Source of the DNA: Allacma fusca
Lineage: Eukaryota > Arthropoda > Collembola > Symphypleona > Sminthuridae
Assembly (NCBI GenBank): GCA_947179485.1
Contig: OX359247.1
Coordinates: forward strand, 29,922,801 to 29,986,800
Reading direction: 5' to 3'
DNA: 64,000 bases
Shown here: piece after piece, positions 34,610 through 46,197 of the stretch
Position numbering within the stretch: the stretch's first letter is position 1
Layout of the letters: every line of letters begins with the position of its first letter
Position numbers and translations under genes: made by a program
The notes under the pieces: model-generated
What the model was told of the DNA's origin: nothing
The model's input: the letters and a program-made list of their open reading frames with translations, nothing else
Database searches by the model: none

Positions 34610-36145
34610 CTAGAAGGGAAACTTGTACTGCACCAAGTTTGAATTAATGTCTTGGAGAGTATTGCATCCAGTTTGCCCCATCAGAGTTTCTAATTCATTT
34701 CGAAGAATTTCGATCACATTTTCCAGTCCTTCTTGACCCTGTACACAAAATTTCAGAATCATATATTATTGCAGATTCAGAGGGATCGCGTGACAATAAT
34801 AGCAAATACGTAATGATTTGTAACTATAATACTTTCTTATCGTATAGAAAATAGATAACTAACGGAATGAAATAATCCCCACATTGGGGCTCTTCCCACG
34901 AAAACAAATTTAGCCCCTATTGCTAAAGCCCGAAAAACGTCTAAGCCACTTCGAATACCGCCGTCTAAGTAAATCTCAAAGCCGTTGAGGGATGCTTCCG
35001 GAAATTCTTTGACAATGTTTGAGAGCGCTTCGATCTGTGTTGTAGTGTGAATTAAATGATTATTACGTACACCAGTTTACAGTTAGCAAAAATACTCCGA
35101 AGTTTTTTGAGTATATTTTTCATGAATGTTGCTATGACTATGGAATATTTAAAACTCACAGTAGAGATGGCACCATCTATTTGTCGTCCGCCATGGTTGG
35201 AAACAACAATCCCTTTTGCACCGTGTTCATAGGCAAGTCTGGCGTCCTCTGGCGTCATAACTCCTTTGACAATCACGGGAAGCACAGTTGAGTTAATCAG
35301 TTCTTGTAACTGAGACCAAGTGCCTTGATCTCTAAAGAAAGGTTTGCTATTTGGATCGTATCGATCATAATTAACCATTTTGTGCTGGTCCTTCCAATCG
35401 TTTTTCTTATTGAAGTATCTAAGGGATTTTATCGTCATGTCTATAGTTACAACCAAAGCTGTATAACCTGAGTCTTCCGCTCGTTTCACGAAATTAGATG
35501 CTACACTTTTGTTGTTGACCATAAATAACTGTAGCCATTTTTCTGCGTCCGGAGCTTCTGTTGCTATGTCTTCGAGAAGTACAGATGCTGCAGATGATAC
35601 AATCATTATGGTACCGGCGGACTGAGCAGCTAATAATAAAAATTATGACATTATTGTATATACAAAAGTGTTAAAAGTGTAATATAAAGTCTCCCAGAAA
35701 CCAAGCAAAGGTTCGAAACTGTCTATAAAATAAGCATTACCGAAACGTTGCAGTATACTTCTGTAACAATAAGGCATCTAAGTTTTATGATCTGACCTCT
35801 TACAGTCGCAAGTTCTCCGTCAGGATGCCATCTCTTATGCAGCCCGGTAGGGGAGATACCAATTGGAAGCTTGAATTGTTTCCCTAGAGCTTCAGCTTTT
35901 GTGGTTCTGTTGGAAACGTCTATTAAGTATCGTGGGATAACTTGTATCTTTGAGAAGGCTTCAACGTTTCTTCCTAGCGTTTCATCCTTTGCGGCTCCTC
36001 TTTGGAGATATTCGAGGTGTCCAAATGGAAGTCTTTGCTTTGCGTAGTCTTCGTAATCCTCTATGGTTACCATGGGGCAAGGTACAGATGCCCGAAAACA
36101 AGGTAAAAGTGCTAATAATGACATGAACTTGAATACTTGTCTCAT
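34610..36145 (-). CDS. 2-hydroxyacid oxidase-like FMN enzyme, copy A
   Basis: Four exons: 36145-35797, 35629-35160, 35034-34864, 34738-34610 (372 codons), all with GT-AG junctions in phase. The family (glycolate/2-hydroxyacid oxidase, FMN TIM barrel) oxidises 2-hydroxy acids to 2-oxo acids with release of H2O2. Visible: E-Y-L-Q-R-G-A (FMN-side Tyr conserved), H-x-D-G-E-L-A-T-V-R, P-V-I-V-K-G-V (FMN Lys), and S-N-H-G-G-R-Q (catalytic His and substrate Arg). Changed: the active-site Trp position is Ala (S-S-A-A-S), and the Tyr of Q-L-Y is Phe (Q-L-F). The N-terminus (MRQVFKFMSLLALLPCF...) looks like a signal peptide, and the C-terminus is K-F-P-F with no peroxisomal SKL. I chose the ATG at 36145 over the one at 36226 by comparison with copy B. 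Confidence 0.9.
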
Positions 36146-37044
36146 TATACAGGAAAGTGAATAAAAAAGATGTTGCAGTAGTTTCTGATTTTTCGAAAAT
36201 ACTTCAAAGATGAGGTAAATGCTCACTGACTAACATTTAAATGCTCAATGACGAGATTTAAGATTTAGTTATGAAGCTATGAGAGATAACCCATGCCACG
36301 CAACTAGAGAAATCGTTGCGGTTACAACGACATGCTTTTTATTAGAAAATGCTTTGTAAAGACGAAATAACACCATTGTGAGTATTTAAATTAGATTAAC
36401 CTTGACGAGGCTATTCGGAAGGCTGAATGTAAACTTAATTACCGAATGAAAAGATTTAAGTGGATGCAGAAGATTTCAAAAATATTTGTTAAGAAAGACG
36501 CGACTGTTTTGTGTTTAAGTGTTTAAGAGTTGTACTAGAAGTTGCGTCACGTTAATATTTATTACATGAATACTCTGGAATGAGGTCCCTTCACTTGCGA
36601 ATACGACAAAGTTACCAAATGCGTCTTAAAACTTTAATTTTAATATCTTCAAGAATGTATGTATTATCATTGGTTATTGATCCATTCATATGTCAGGGGA
36701 AGCTGAATGTTAAACTTTTCCACAGTGCCCCGTATTTTTAAAGAAAAGTTGACCTTCGTCGTTTTGGCGGTAGTTGCCAGGGAGTTCTGCTTTTTGAAAA
36801 TTTTTGCTTAAAATAATGAAAAGCATTAATTCCTGAGCATTAAAATGATTATCCCAAATTTGTTTACTTGGGCATTCTTCTTTGAAACCCCCTTAGATAC
36901 GGGTTACAACTTCGGCAATTTTTTGCACGAACCTGGCACATCTCTTAAGTATATCAGAAACGAACGACATAAAAAATTAGCCTTGTCCGATACGTATCTT
37001 ATTCATAAGGCCGGGGTAAAGTGTGATCACACAATGTGGTAACA
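36146..37044. promoter_or_regulatory. 5' flank of oxidase copy A, duplicated at copy B
   Basis: Positions 36146-36430, read on the minus strand, align with 51325-51604 upstream of copy B. Landmarks include TAGCCTCGTCAAGGTTAATC, GTCTTTACAAAGCATTT and TTAGTCAGT. The promoters were therefore copied with the genes. No TATA box was pinned down. 36430-37044 is AT-rich without a gene. Confidence 0.6.
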
Positions 37045-37406
37045 ACCTATCCCAGTGATGGGCAAGTGGATCGCCTATGCTTCAGCCTTCACTATAAACT
37101 ATTTGAAAAACAGTCCTACGGTCCTACCTGCTGGACTATAGGGATGCCCATTCCCTACAGCCCAAAACTAGGCAGACACATCGCCTACCTTTTCCTTTCC
37201 GATTTTTCTCCGACCGCCTAGGTAACACCTTGCTTAGTTTTGAAGTGCAGTGGATTTGTGCTACATAAGTTCTATTTATTTATCAACGGTAGCACAAAAT
37301 ATTTACTTCTGTTGTTCCTTATTCTGTATTTGCCGACAACCCCAAAACCAGATTTCAATAAAACGTTTAATGTGGTCCAATGGTCCAATCGTACGTTTAG
37401 TCAGCG

Positions 37407-39131
37407 CAGAGCTTCTGCCGGGGACAGGGACGTCCCGTCGGGACACTGGACGGACGGGGACGGGACGTCCCCGGGGACAAAATAATTGTCCCCATGTCGT
37501 ATTCGGGACGGGACGGGGACAAAAAAAATTGTCCCCATTATATTCGGGACGGGACGGGGACAAAACAAAATGTCCCCATTATATCGGGGACGGGACGGGG
37601 ACAAAAAAAATTGTCCCCATTATATCAGGGACGGGACGGGGACAAAACAAATTGTCCCCACTATATTCGGGACGGGACATGCTTTTTGGTCGTGTATATA
37701 ACGGGACGGGACGAGCAAGCACAGCAGAACAAGGATAACGTTTCAGCTTTAATGCTCATGAGTAAACTATTCTGTGCAGAGCTGCGCTCAAGTCAAGTAA
37801 ATCCCAAACTTGACCCTGAACTTGTCTTGACCCTGAGAGTCAAGTAGGTTTTTCAGACGGTCTTGAACTTGACGGTTCATGGTCAGACAATTACTTGAAA
37901 ATTCAGGGTCAAGTACTCAAGTACTTTTCGCGTAACTTGAACCTGGTCAAGTATAGCCGGGACAACTCTTGACTTGACCATGACTTGACCATGACCCGAA
38001 CTTGAACTTGACTTGAATTGTCAAGTTTTTACAAAACTATAATTAAAAAAATAGGATTTATACTTAAAATACAGCAGGTACATTAATTATGGTTAAAACA
38101 TAGCAAATAACAATATTATTCACAATTCTCCAAGCAGATTTTGAGTTGCTGCTTCAGTTCGATGCTTTAATGTCTTGTTTTAGTTTTAGCCAACCTTCAA
38201 TCACGAGAAACTACGAATAGTCTCTGCTAATTGTAAGGTAATCTTTAGGTGTAAATGAAACCTATTGAAATATGTATATGGTGCCACAACTTCGATATGC
38301 GTAACGTTTCGTTACTTGAATAAGTACTTGATATACTCATGGTTCATGGTCAAGGAATTATACATTTTTACTTGACCATGAACATGACTTGACTCTCAAG
38401 TAGAATTTTTTGTCTTGACCATGATAACTACTTGATTTCAAATCTCAGGGTCAAGTAGAATAAATAACTTGACCATGCCTTGAATGTTCAATTATCCATT
38501 ATATTTTACTTGACCATGACCCGAACTTGACCATGACTTGAAATACTCATGGTCTACTTGACCTTGAGCGCAGCTCTGATTCTGTGAACACTATTTCACC
38601 TTTGTAGAAAATGAGGCTTGTTGCTCAAAAAGTTCAGGAAGAATCTTCTCGATTCTATAAATGCGTTTTTTATGTGTTTGATACAAATATTTTTTTACGA
38701 AATTTTCCTCATGTTCCGATTTTCGATATGAGAATGTCGACAACTGTTTTCAGTAATTATCGGGACGGTACAGGAATTTTGTTCACATTCCACGATTTTC
38801 GGGACCGGGTACAATATTTTTTTTAATGTTGGGGACGGGATGGGGACAAGGTTGTTGTCCCCATGTCCCGACTTTCGGGACGGGACCGGGGACGACGTTT
38901 TTTAAAAAGTTTGGGGACGGGACGGGGACAAGATTTTTGTCCCCATGTCCCGACTTTCGGGACGGGACCGGGGACAACGTTTTTATAAATTTTTGGGGAC
39001 GGGACGGGGACATGGTTTTTGTCCCCGTGTCCCGATTGTCGGGACGGGACTGGGGACAAAGGTTTTTTAAAAATATCGGGACGGGACGGGACGGGGACGG
39101 GACAAGAATTTTGTCCCCAACAGAAGCACTG
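37407..39131. mobile_element. hAT-type foldback MITE, middle element (GGGACGGGGAC arms)
   Basis: Ends CAGAGCTTCTGCCGGGGAC and the complement of CAGTGCTTCTGTTGGGGAC. The target duplication AGTCAGCG (37399-37406 and 39132-39139) is perfect. Arms consist of repeated GGGACGGGACGGGGACAAAA units ending in TTGTCCCC, in opposite orientation. It is inserted in the outer element and itself holds the inner one. ORFs at 37240-37850 and 38783-39170 are products of the repeat on both strands, not genes. Confidence 0.9.
37777..38578. mobile_element. hAT-type foldback MITE, inner element (CTTGACC arms)
   Basis: 802 bp with ends CAGAGCTGCGCTCAAGTCAA and the complement of CAGAGCTGCGCTCAAGGTCAA. The target duplication ATTCTGTG (37769-37776 and 38579-38586) is perfect. 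Arms are iterations of ACTTGACCATGACTTGA and related forms, inverted between left and right. An AT-rich centre separates them. Confidence 0.92.
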
Positions 39132-39425
39132 AGTCAGCGTATGTATTGATGCATGCATGCTCTTACTCATTGCCTTGTAAAATCACCGATAGGTACCCTT
39201 CAACATAATATTCGGACATGATCGGCAAGGCTTGACACCCTTCCTTTTCCTTGCCTATATAATTGGTTTTATATTTGCCTTCCTATCCCCTAGCCTAGTA
39301 TTTATACAATGCCTACCCTTTTTTGTCAACCTCGCGTACATACTTTCAGCATTTTCCAGCCCGCCTATTCTATTGCCTATTTATAGGGCCTATATATAGG
39401 CGAAGTGCCCATCACTGACCTATAC

Positions 39426-41096
39426 CTTGTTCGGAAATCAAGTCAAAAGCTAAAACAAAGTACGTACATACAACAGCGTTAACACAAGGTGTTGTCGAGT
39501 TGACAATAAGAAAACCATTAGCTGGAAAAATTATTTACCCAGACTGAAGAAAGCTTATGCTCGTCACCCTAAAATTCCCCAAATGGCTGCGTTCATTTTT
39601 GAAAAAGCTTAAAACGTATTACTAAAAATTGTACAAAAATCCTTGTGTTGCAAGCCACGCAATGATTTGTTAATTCGATCACGTTTTTATTAATTTACAG
39701 CTTTTAAAGCCATAAATTTTCTAAAAGTATCTATTTGATTTTTTTTCAGTGACCCCTTTGTCCGTAGAGTATCATTAATATTTGAATTAATGAATAATTT
39801 ATATTAACTAATAAAAGATTGTTACCAGAGTCTAAAGCAGATCTCAGAATAAGAACGTGTTGTGTGAAGCAAGCAAACTTCCACTTTACCAAAAATAATC
39901 TTGGAGAGTATTCAGGCTGAGAAATTCTTCAATGAATATGTGACGCTGCTTTGTACATGGGGATGGATCTTCATGCCAGGCCAGCAAGGCATAGAAATTA
40001 GTAAGAAGAACTGCAAACATATTTAAAGGTTCTTCGCTACACTGAGTCTTAGTGTTCAGCAAAGTGAAGTAAACTCGGTTCTTTTCAAAAGGAAAATGTC
40101 TTCATTACCTTTCTCATCATATAAAAAAATATTTTCAGAAAATGGGTTGACGCATATATGTATGTAGGGAATTTTATGGGCTTTCCAGTTAGTGATTTGA
40201 GGTTTCTGTGTTGAAAATTGTGGGCATACATATGTAACCGAAAAAGTATGAATGGAGAATTTGTTTGAATAGAACAATTCAAGTGAGGTTGAGGAATTTC
40301 TGATGCTGCCAATTCACTATGGAAGACCTGGCTGTTATATTTGTAAAAATATTTCAGAATTCTGGATATCAGTCGTGTGTCTCATTTGACCACCGCAAAG
40401 ATGGGACACAGCATCCATAATTTGAGGGTAGGTTATGAACTATTTCACAAAGTTGCTATCAGGAACAAACGATTTTAGTTCGTGTGTTTAACATTTGCAC
40501 CACATGTTTGAATACTAAGACCCCAAATTTAGACATGGTGATTAAGATGACAATGAATCCCTTTAGAGTTCAACCCATCGGAAAATGGTAGTATCTTTGT
40601 TTACTTTAATATTGGACGTACCAGGGAGAAAACCAAGAGTAATAATCAAGACAGCCATGCAAATATTAAACTTGGACCTAGTTCGGGCTCCATGAAATAC
40701 TTGGATCCTGAAGAAAGACTAAAGAGGCATTGAAGTGCAAAAACTACTGAGGTTGCGAAAAACATTCGGGGCTAATTCGAAATAATTTCTAAAAATCGTT
40801 ACTTACAATTAGCGACGGTCCATAAAATATAACAGAAATAGGGGAACTTTGTGCTCAAATAAATCGATGGAGAACAATATCACTTAGGCATTTACGACGC
40901 TTAAATTCGAATTTCTCTTCTAAGTAATTGAACTAAATTATCCGTCTTTTTCCTTATTTATTGTTTTTTATTTAACACAAATAACAATCTATATCCGTTT
41001 TTACTGTCCACAATTGACATCAGAACAGGCATCAATTCAGTATTAGTATTTAGTAGAAAATATTTTTTCTGAAGCATTGACCATATTTCCAATGAT
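39426..41096. other. Intergenic; possible minus-strand exon at 40060-39900
   Basis: The minus strand from about 40070 to 39890 reads V-Y-F-T-L-L-N-T-K-T-Q, then M-F-A-V-L-L-T-N-F-Y-A-L-L-A-W-H-E and H-I-F-I-E-E-F-L-S-L-N-T-L, followed by a possible donor (G|GTAAAG). Composition looks protein-like, but I do not recognise it and cannot extend it. The rest of the interval shows no gene. Confidence 0.25.
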
Positions 41097-42452
41097 TCAA
41101 GTTTTGGGGGCTCCATATGCATCTGGCATACGTTCGATTGAGAATCTGCAAAGGAAATCATTGCTGCTGTATTTCATAATAAATATGCATTTTACCTTAT
41201 ATTATCATCTTTGTCGCAGCTTCCAGTACCCATTTCATAAATTTTTCAGACGTAAATACAAAAAAAAACAAAATTCATACGCACCTGTGCTGAGCAATGT
41301 ACATAACAGGAACGCCCGGAATTTTTCTGATTCTCCTCTTTAAATCTTTATCGCAAGTCGCTACTATGTAACATTTGTGCTAAAAGAATAACAAGTAATT
41401 AGTATCCTGCAGATTCCAACTGTGTCGCTGAAATCAGTGAAATATTTTGAACAATTTCTAGATCCAATCAAAGCAAACACCTCAGTTACACGCTGCACAA
41501 TGCAATCATCAGCATATGTTCCTTTGTGGAAGCAGGACAGCCTTTCGAATTTCGGATCTTTTACAATCTTCAACGCAATTCTATGCTTACTTCCCAACTT
41601 CTCCAACTCAGCCAAAACACAGTCAGTAATGTAGGGGGTACCTAAGGTTCGAATTTTCCATTTTATTTGCAATATTATTAAATGTTACCAGTAATCCAGG
41701 ACATTAGCTATTTTTTGACTTACATTTAGCATATAAACAGTCCATCATTGACTGGTAAATATCCAATTTGTTTTTGATTGCGAAATTAATGAAGTTAGTA
41801 TCCAATATGATGTGGTAAGGCGGCCCAAGCTGAGTATTGTACTCGAAAAATAGTGCCGACGAAGCTTGCGGTCTGCAAATTCAAATCATCCCCAGAAATT
41901 AAACCTCAAAGATCTATTTAGACTCCTCCAAAACCAGCGATATATAACGCTCCGGCTGCTAGTTTCTAATCCAGTCCATCAAGCGTCCATTGGTGTAACG
42001 AATTAAATCTGTAACACCCGTAAAGAATAACATCAATTCACTTACACTTCTCTAACAAGGGCATCAGGATTCTCCTTCTTCTTCTTGCCCTTCCTCGGAA
42101 CTCGATCCTTTTCTTTTCTGAAATAGTACACCAGACTCTTAGTTTTTCATCATCTTAAACTAACTTGCACGGAGTATACTGAGCAATAAAACTGTATCAG
42201 TAACCAAATATTCTTTATTACTTTAAAAACCTAAGAAATTGCATTTAGTTCAATGATGAATAATAAGAAAACTCACAATCGGGGATCATTCGAGCTTATC
42301 ATCCGTTTCATTTGCGCATACTGTTTTCTCACTCCACTGGTTTTCTTCACTCGACCCTGCAATATAACAAAAACATTTCAAAATACCTACGTCACTAGAA
42401 GGTCTGAATAAATAATAAAACCAGACTTAATGGTCCCATTATTTCTTACCAT
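41097..42452 (-). CDS. FCF1: rRNA-processing endonuclease FCF1/UTP24
   Basis: Seven coding exons: 42452-42450 (the ATG alone), 42356-42277, 42117-42046, 41872-41724, 41641-41481, 41379-41285, 41145-41097 (202 codons; human is about 198), all GT-AG and in phase. FCF1 is the PIN-domain nuclease of the small-subunit processome that cleaves pre-rRNA in the nucleolus. Seen: a basic N-terminus (K-K-T...Y-A-Q-M-K-R-M), the PIN domain from residue ~65 with [37 protein letters not shown], and [11 protein letters not shown]. The acidic metal-binding positions are all present. C-terminus R-M-P-D-A-Y-G-A-P. It appears intact. Confidence 0.95.
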
Positions 42453-42755
42453 GTTTTAGGGATCAAAATTCGGTCTTCCTGTTTACTCCTTAGTTTTGAT
42501 GCTGTAAATTATACAATAGATTATACAATCTCACAATTCAAAATCAATAATTCTTCTAATAAGCCCTTGAAAGATGTGCCCCTTTATGTACCTGAATAAT
42601 TATAAATTCCACAAAAACGGAAGCTATATTTTAGCATTTAAACAACAACAGACTTAACAAATTCCAAAATCCAGAACATGTGTTTCCGTTCAATACTGCC
42701 GCCCGAAACTGAGAGCGCCAATTTTAAACACAGTGGTTCACCCGATACTGATGAG

Positions 42756-44050
42756 CAATGAGCATAGATGGGCGTTTTACTCTCCCTCTGCCTCTTTGTG
42801 TTAGGGATGGAATATAGCCTACTCGCACTCTCCCTCGTCATCAATCGAGCGACACGTTACTGGTTGTCCTCGTCCTCGCCCTCGTGAGGGGCTACTTTTA
42901 AAATACACCCCTCTCCCTCGCACTCATGAGGGCCCTCGTTATTTTATATTACACCTAAATAACCCCCTTACAATTTCCTACAATACCTGTGCCTTGAAAT
43001 AACTTTTTCGCGGATACTTGGTTAAAATATGACAACTTCAATATGTGTCGACATTCCCCCAGTTCAGAACGTACGGAAGTTTTGGATAGCTTTGAATGTT
43101 TAAAAAATTTCCTACAACCTAGCGTTTAAAACAAATTTTAAAAAAATTGTTGTTGAAATAAACTAGTGTATTCAAAATAGTGCCCTTCAATGGTACAGGG
43201 TTTACCCAGGTATTTGGGTACAGGTACAAATTAGGTTTCGTGGTTGACATAATTGTAAAAAGTATAAAAACTTGAAAAATTTACAATGTTTTTTCGATTT
43301 TGTCCTGAAAATAACGCAAAAAACAAGTTTAAAATTCTAATTCATCTGTAAAAATGCCTATCTTCCTTATATCTGTATTTTAATTTTCGGCAAAATGGAA
43401 CACTTTCAGCAGTGAAACTACAATATTTTGTTATAAAAGACATTTTCGTTGGTCTTTGACAATAATTCTTTATAATCGATTCAGTAGCTCAGAAAATTAC
43501 TATTATTGATCAAAGCTGTTTTCTACGTCTCTGGTTAATAAAGATTAGTCACAAATAGGTTCCATAACCTCAGACCAGTAATATTCAATAGTAGGGTCTG
43601 AAAACAGCATTAATCAAATATAAAGCCCAGGTACCCTTGTTAACAAATGACCATGTCACCCGGACATCCTAAAATGAAATTTTTTTCTGGAGTTTAATAT
43701 GAGAAATTTTAACCTAAACAAGATGACCTTTTACTTTTAAAAATTAAAACTGGGATTTTTGTGCAGGGCCATAAACCATGTACCTAAGACGTTATAAAGT
43801 TGGTCTTGCCACAGAACAATATATGTATGATTTTCGCATAACGATTAAGGTAAGAGAATGTCATGAGGGCTTACATGTGTACTCTGCCTCCCCCTCTTTC
43901 GTTCACATCCTGTTCATAGGTCCTCTCCCTCACGTTCATGAGGGCGCCTAAAATCAACGTGTACTCGCCATCACCCTCGCAGTTTGTGAGGGCGAGGACG
44001 AGGGAGAGGGCGAGGCATCCCTCAATCCCTCGTGAGGGTGCCCATGTATG
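42756..44050. mobile_element. hAT-type foldback MITE (CCCTCG arms)
   Basis: It is flanked by the perfect 8-bp duplication CTGATGAG (42748-42755 and 44051-44058). Near-terminal inverted repeats are CATAGATGGGCG at 42763 and the complement of CATACATGGGCAC at 44050; the left end has 7 extra bases. Arms carry CTCGTCCTCGCCCTCGTGAGGG-type iterations on the left and their complement on the right. The centre (43000-43850) is AT-rich and non-coding. Confidence 0.8.
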
Positions 44051-44144
44051 CTGATGAGCGTGTGTTGACTACGCATCCACTGATGTACTTCACTCAGAAC
44101 GAATGTGGGACTCACAATCAGAGAGATGGGAGTCGCGAAAATAC

Positions 44145-44430
44145 TACTCTCAAATCACTCAAAACGTTTGCATGTCTCGTTATCGAATGATTTATTACCC
44201 ACGGCTCCTCCCGTAAAAAATTGACCCATCCATACGCGCAAAACTCGTATCGCAATGTTTTTCCATTGCGATAGAAATCTATTGATCTAGAAATCCTTTG
44301 CTCTCGCAATGGAAAAACATTGCGATACGAGTTTCGCGCGTATGGATGGGTCAATTTTTTACGGGAGGAGCCGTGGGTAATAAATCATTCGATAACGAGT
44401 CATGCAAACATTTTGGGTGATTTGAGAGTA
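44145..44430. repeat. 286-bp near-perfect palindrome
   Basis: Two 126-bp arms (44145-44270 and 44305-44430) are inverted copies with only a few mismatches, around a 34-bp spacer. Each arm carries its own small palindrome, CGCAATGTTTTTCCATTGCG. Ends are TACTCTCAAATCAC and its complement. The mirror-image ORFs at 44118-44354 and 44320-44649 are artefacts of the palindrome. No clear target duplication. Confidence 0.9.
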
Positions 44431-44466
44431 ATTTACCTTTACCCCTTGGTGACTTTACATTTTAGA

Positions 44467-46189
44467 CAGAGATGCGCATCAACATTGTCGTTAGGGGCCA
44501 TTCAAGTAATTCATAACGCAAAATTGGTCAAAATTTCACCCCCACCCACATGGTGTAACGCTAGGGTAACGCTGACTAAACTACCACCTACCCGACATAA
44601 CGCGTTGCATGTTTTTTTAAATGCTGCCTTAGGAAATACATTAGATTAAATATTTGTATGACTGCTTAAAGAAAGACTACGATTCATCCGGTAAAACTAG
44701 GTTTATTCAATTTGTGGCTTCAGCCTCACATTCAACAAATGGACTTTTTAACCGGTCAGGAATACTTTCAATAACTTCAATGTCACTGTCTGCAAACCCG
44801 TGTACAACACATTCAATAATGTCCTGCGTTTATACTTTCAATTGCTTGAACAAATGAAGTCAGGCAGAATTTACGAAGTAAATTTCCACAGCTTAAATCT
44901 ACAGCGTGATAATCACTTCCTTGACCACCCTCCGGGATAACCCGAAGTGGTTCAACGTGCTCCACATCCAATAAATTGTGCCATTTAAAATTTTCTAATT
45001 AATTCAATATATGATGCACAATACTTGAAATCTTTAAGGCGAATTTGGCTTTTCCATGGACAAATGTTTTTAAGGGTATATGTGCAAAATCGTATATGTA
45101 TGAAATTTACGTTACGTGTATCTATAATAGGACCACCAACTCGTCGTAAACTTCGAAGCTATAAAGGCGAGTTATTTAATTTTCAGAGGTAAGAAGGATC
45201 ATCAAAACTGCGTTACGTACCAAGGTGATTTACCACCCCCCGATGCACGTAACAAAGCATAACGTTAGTTTGTTAGACCACCCACTACCCCTGCGTTATG
45301 AATTACTTGAACGGCCCCTTACGTTACGTTACACTATTACTATAGGTTTTAAAATTGACGTTAATTATCATTACATTACTAAATATCGTATGAAAAATTC
45401 AGCATTACCGTTCCGTTACTACAAAACAACTGTAATACTCCAGCGTTAGTATTCGTTATCATTAAAAAATATAAAATTGCGGTTACTTTCCGGTATTGTT
45501 ATTATTTTTGTCCGCTCGTTACAAACTAAAATATCAAACATCTAGTGACACCAGACCTGGTAAGCCAGAAATGTGGCGAAAAGGCAATTATTACAGTTCC
45601 TCTGCAGTTCTTGGTTCATCTGAAATTGTTCCCGACTACCAAATGTGATAATCTCGTCATTAGACCTATTTTTAAATTCATTTTTCTAATTTTACTAGCA
45701 ATAGTATTCTCCACGATTAGTTCTTATCTACTAAAACCTTCGTAAGCCGATCACAGTTTCTTTTTTGTGATCAAAATCATGTGTATTATGCGGAGGAAAG
45801 GGTCAACAATTTCCTATTGAAATTTGTCATGCTTTCAATAATGAACATAAATGATGATCAGGGTGTTCACATCCAACTGAGGATTTTAACATATCACCGG
45901 TTTATTTACAGCGCAGTTACTCCAAACAAATCCAGTCATAGCTGCCAAAGGGGAATGCAAAAATATATATGTATGCACATGCTTATATTGATTTGATAGC
46001 GTTGCATTGCGTCACAATATCGTTTTCTGTTTACACACGCTTAAACGTTATAGTTATTTCGACAAATGTTTAGCACACCCTAGTTCCGTTACCGTTACGT
46101 TATTATCCGCTACAAATATAGACCGTTACGTTAAAAACGGCGTTATTGCGTTATTGTTGGGTAAAAGTAACGTAACGGGCGCATCACTG
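44467..46189. mobile_element. hAT-type foldback MITE (CGTTACGTTA arms) with nested element
   Basis: Ends CAGAGATGCGCATC and the complement of CAGTGATGCGCCCGTTACG. Flanks ATTTTAGA (44459-44466) and ATTGTAGA (46190-46197) match at 7 of 8 positions. Right-hand sequence (45300-45480, 46080-46180) is rich in CGTTACGTTA and CCGTTACG motifs. A second inverted pair inside it is listed separately. Confidence 0.7.
44492..45323. repeat. Inverted-repeat element nested in the 44467-46189 MITE
   Basis: Left arm GGGGCCATTCAAGTAATTC followed by ATAACGCA (44494 onward) is the inverted match of the right arm ending near 45318 (GGGGCCGTTCAAGTAATTC then ATAACGCA). Both arms continue with ACCACCCAC-like and TAACGC motifs. 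The ends sit next to TA dinucleotides, so the duplication type is unclear. Confidence 0.6.
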
Positions 46190-46197
46190 ATTGTAGA

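Larger units (their letters stand above)
37053..39417. mobile_element. hAT-type MITE, outer element of a three-level nest
   Basis: Ends CAGTGATGGGCAAGTGGATCGCC and its inverted match GGCGAAGTGCCCATCACTG. Flanking 8-bp duplications are ACCTATCC (37045-37052) and ACCTATAC (39418-39425), 7 of 8 identical. CAGTGATGGGCA is a classic hAT terminus. Arms contain repeated TTGCCTA/TAGGCA-type motifs. Without the insertion at 37407 it would be about 630 bp. No transposase. Confidence 0.85.

Noticed and set aside
37240..37850. Overlapping ORFs on both strands of 70-160 codons
   Set aside because: They translate the GGGACGGGGAC repeats of a foldback MITE and show the same low-complexity pattern in every frame.
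38783..39170. Pro/Ser-rich and Gly-rich ORFs of 76-115 codons
   Set aside because: Right arm of the same MITE; mirror images of the left-arm frames.
44118..44649. Two near-identical ORFs on opposite strands
   Set aside because: They are the same sequence read from the two arms of the palindrome.
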